Assembly (NCBI GenBank): GCA_009885905.1
Contig: VFJU01000308.1
Coordinates: forward strand, 1 to 6,052
Direction: 5' to 3'
DNA length: 6,052 nt
Source of the DNA: Verrucomicrobiota bacterium
GTDB taxonomy: Bacteria > Verrucomicrobiota > Verrucomicrobiia > Verrucomicrobiales > Akkermansiaceae
Shown here: positions 6,014 through 6,052 of the stretch, piece by piece
How positions within the stretch are numbered: position 1 is the stretch's first letter
Layout of the letters: every line of letters begins with the position of its first letter
Notes under the pieces: model-generated
What the model saw: the letters and a program-made list of their open reading frames with translations, nothing else
Told to the model about the DNA's origin: nothing
Database searches by the model: none
Made by a program: the position numbers and the translations under genes

Positions 6014-6052
6014 AAGCAAAGCCGGTTCATTTAGCCCCGACATCGACCGTTG

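Noticed and set aside
6027..6052. C-terminal fragment of a gene entering from the right on the minus strand (for example a tail reading TVDVGAK).
   Set aside because: Only a few codons are visible and all three frames end nearby, so the true frame cannot be chosen. It is kept only as context for the terminator call.
5987..6052. Minus-strand tail NEPALLLISGFLLA as the end of a PEP-CTERM sorting signal.
   Set aside because: It has NEP instead of PEP and no terminal Arg cluster, and it reads through the hairpin. Resemblance is too weak.

Overview
The window holds three convincing genes, all on the minus strand. They read from right to left as a large carbohydrate-active enzyme, a sugar/cation symporter and an L,D-transpeptidase lipoprotein. 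GC content is moderate and there are no recognisable Shine-Dalgarno sequences before the chosen starts. The long GH94-like protein and the MelB-type (GPH) transporter would fit a polysaccharide-degrading Gram-negative such as a member of the Verrucomicrobiota/PVC group. That assignment is a guess from protein style; no rRNA or marker gene is present.

Right edge (about 5820-6052): a non-coding upstream region. It contains an 8-bp-stem hairpin (5981-6013) that could terminate a gene entering from beyond the window. A cluster of small dyads follows (5864-5874, 5897-5908, 5927-5942, plus a further TTGCAAG at 5958-5964), which looks like an operator/promoter zone for the sugar cassette. A 31-codon upstream reading frame (5780-5875) ends on an ATGA overlap with an alternative start of the large gene.

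Centre: the 1177-residue protein (2286-5819) has no signal peptide. It shows the order beta-sandwich, alpha/alpha barrel, C-terminal beta region, and carries an EWND motif and a GxWRDxxQ block like those of GH94 cellobiose-phosphorylase-type enzymes, though it is clearly divergent. Its TGA stop overlaps a possible GTG start of the next gene by four bases (GTGA). That gene is a 12-TM GPH-family symporter that keeps the two cation-site aspartates of MelB but has Asn at both sugar-site aspartates. Together they suggest a minimal 'import and cleave' unit: a disaccharide or oligosaccharide is taken up by the symporter and split, perhaps by phosphorolysis, in the cytoplasm. The substrate cannot be read from the sequence.

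Left: after a 120-160 bp gap comes a YkuD-type L,D-transpeptidase with a lipobox and the full His...SHGCxR active-site motif. It is functionally unrelated to the sugar pair and probably its own transcription unit. No RNA genes, insertion sequences, CRISPR arrays or long repeats were seen.
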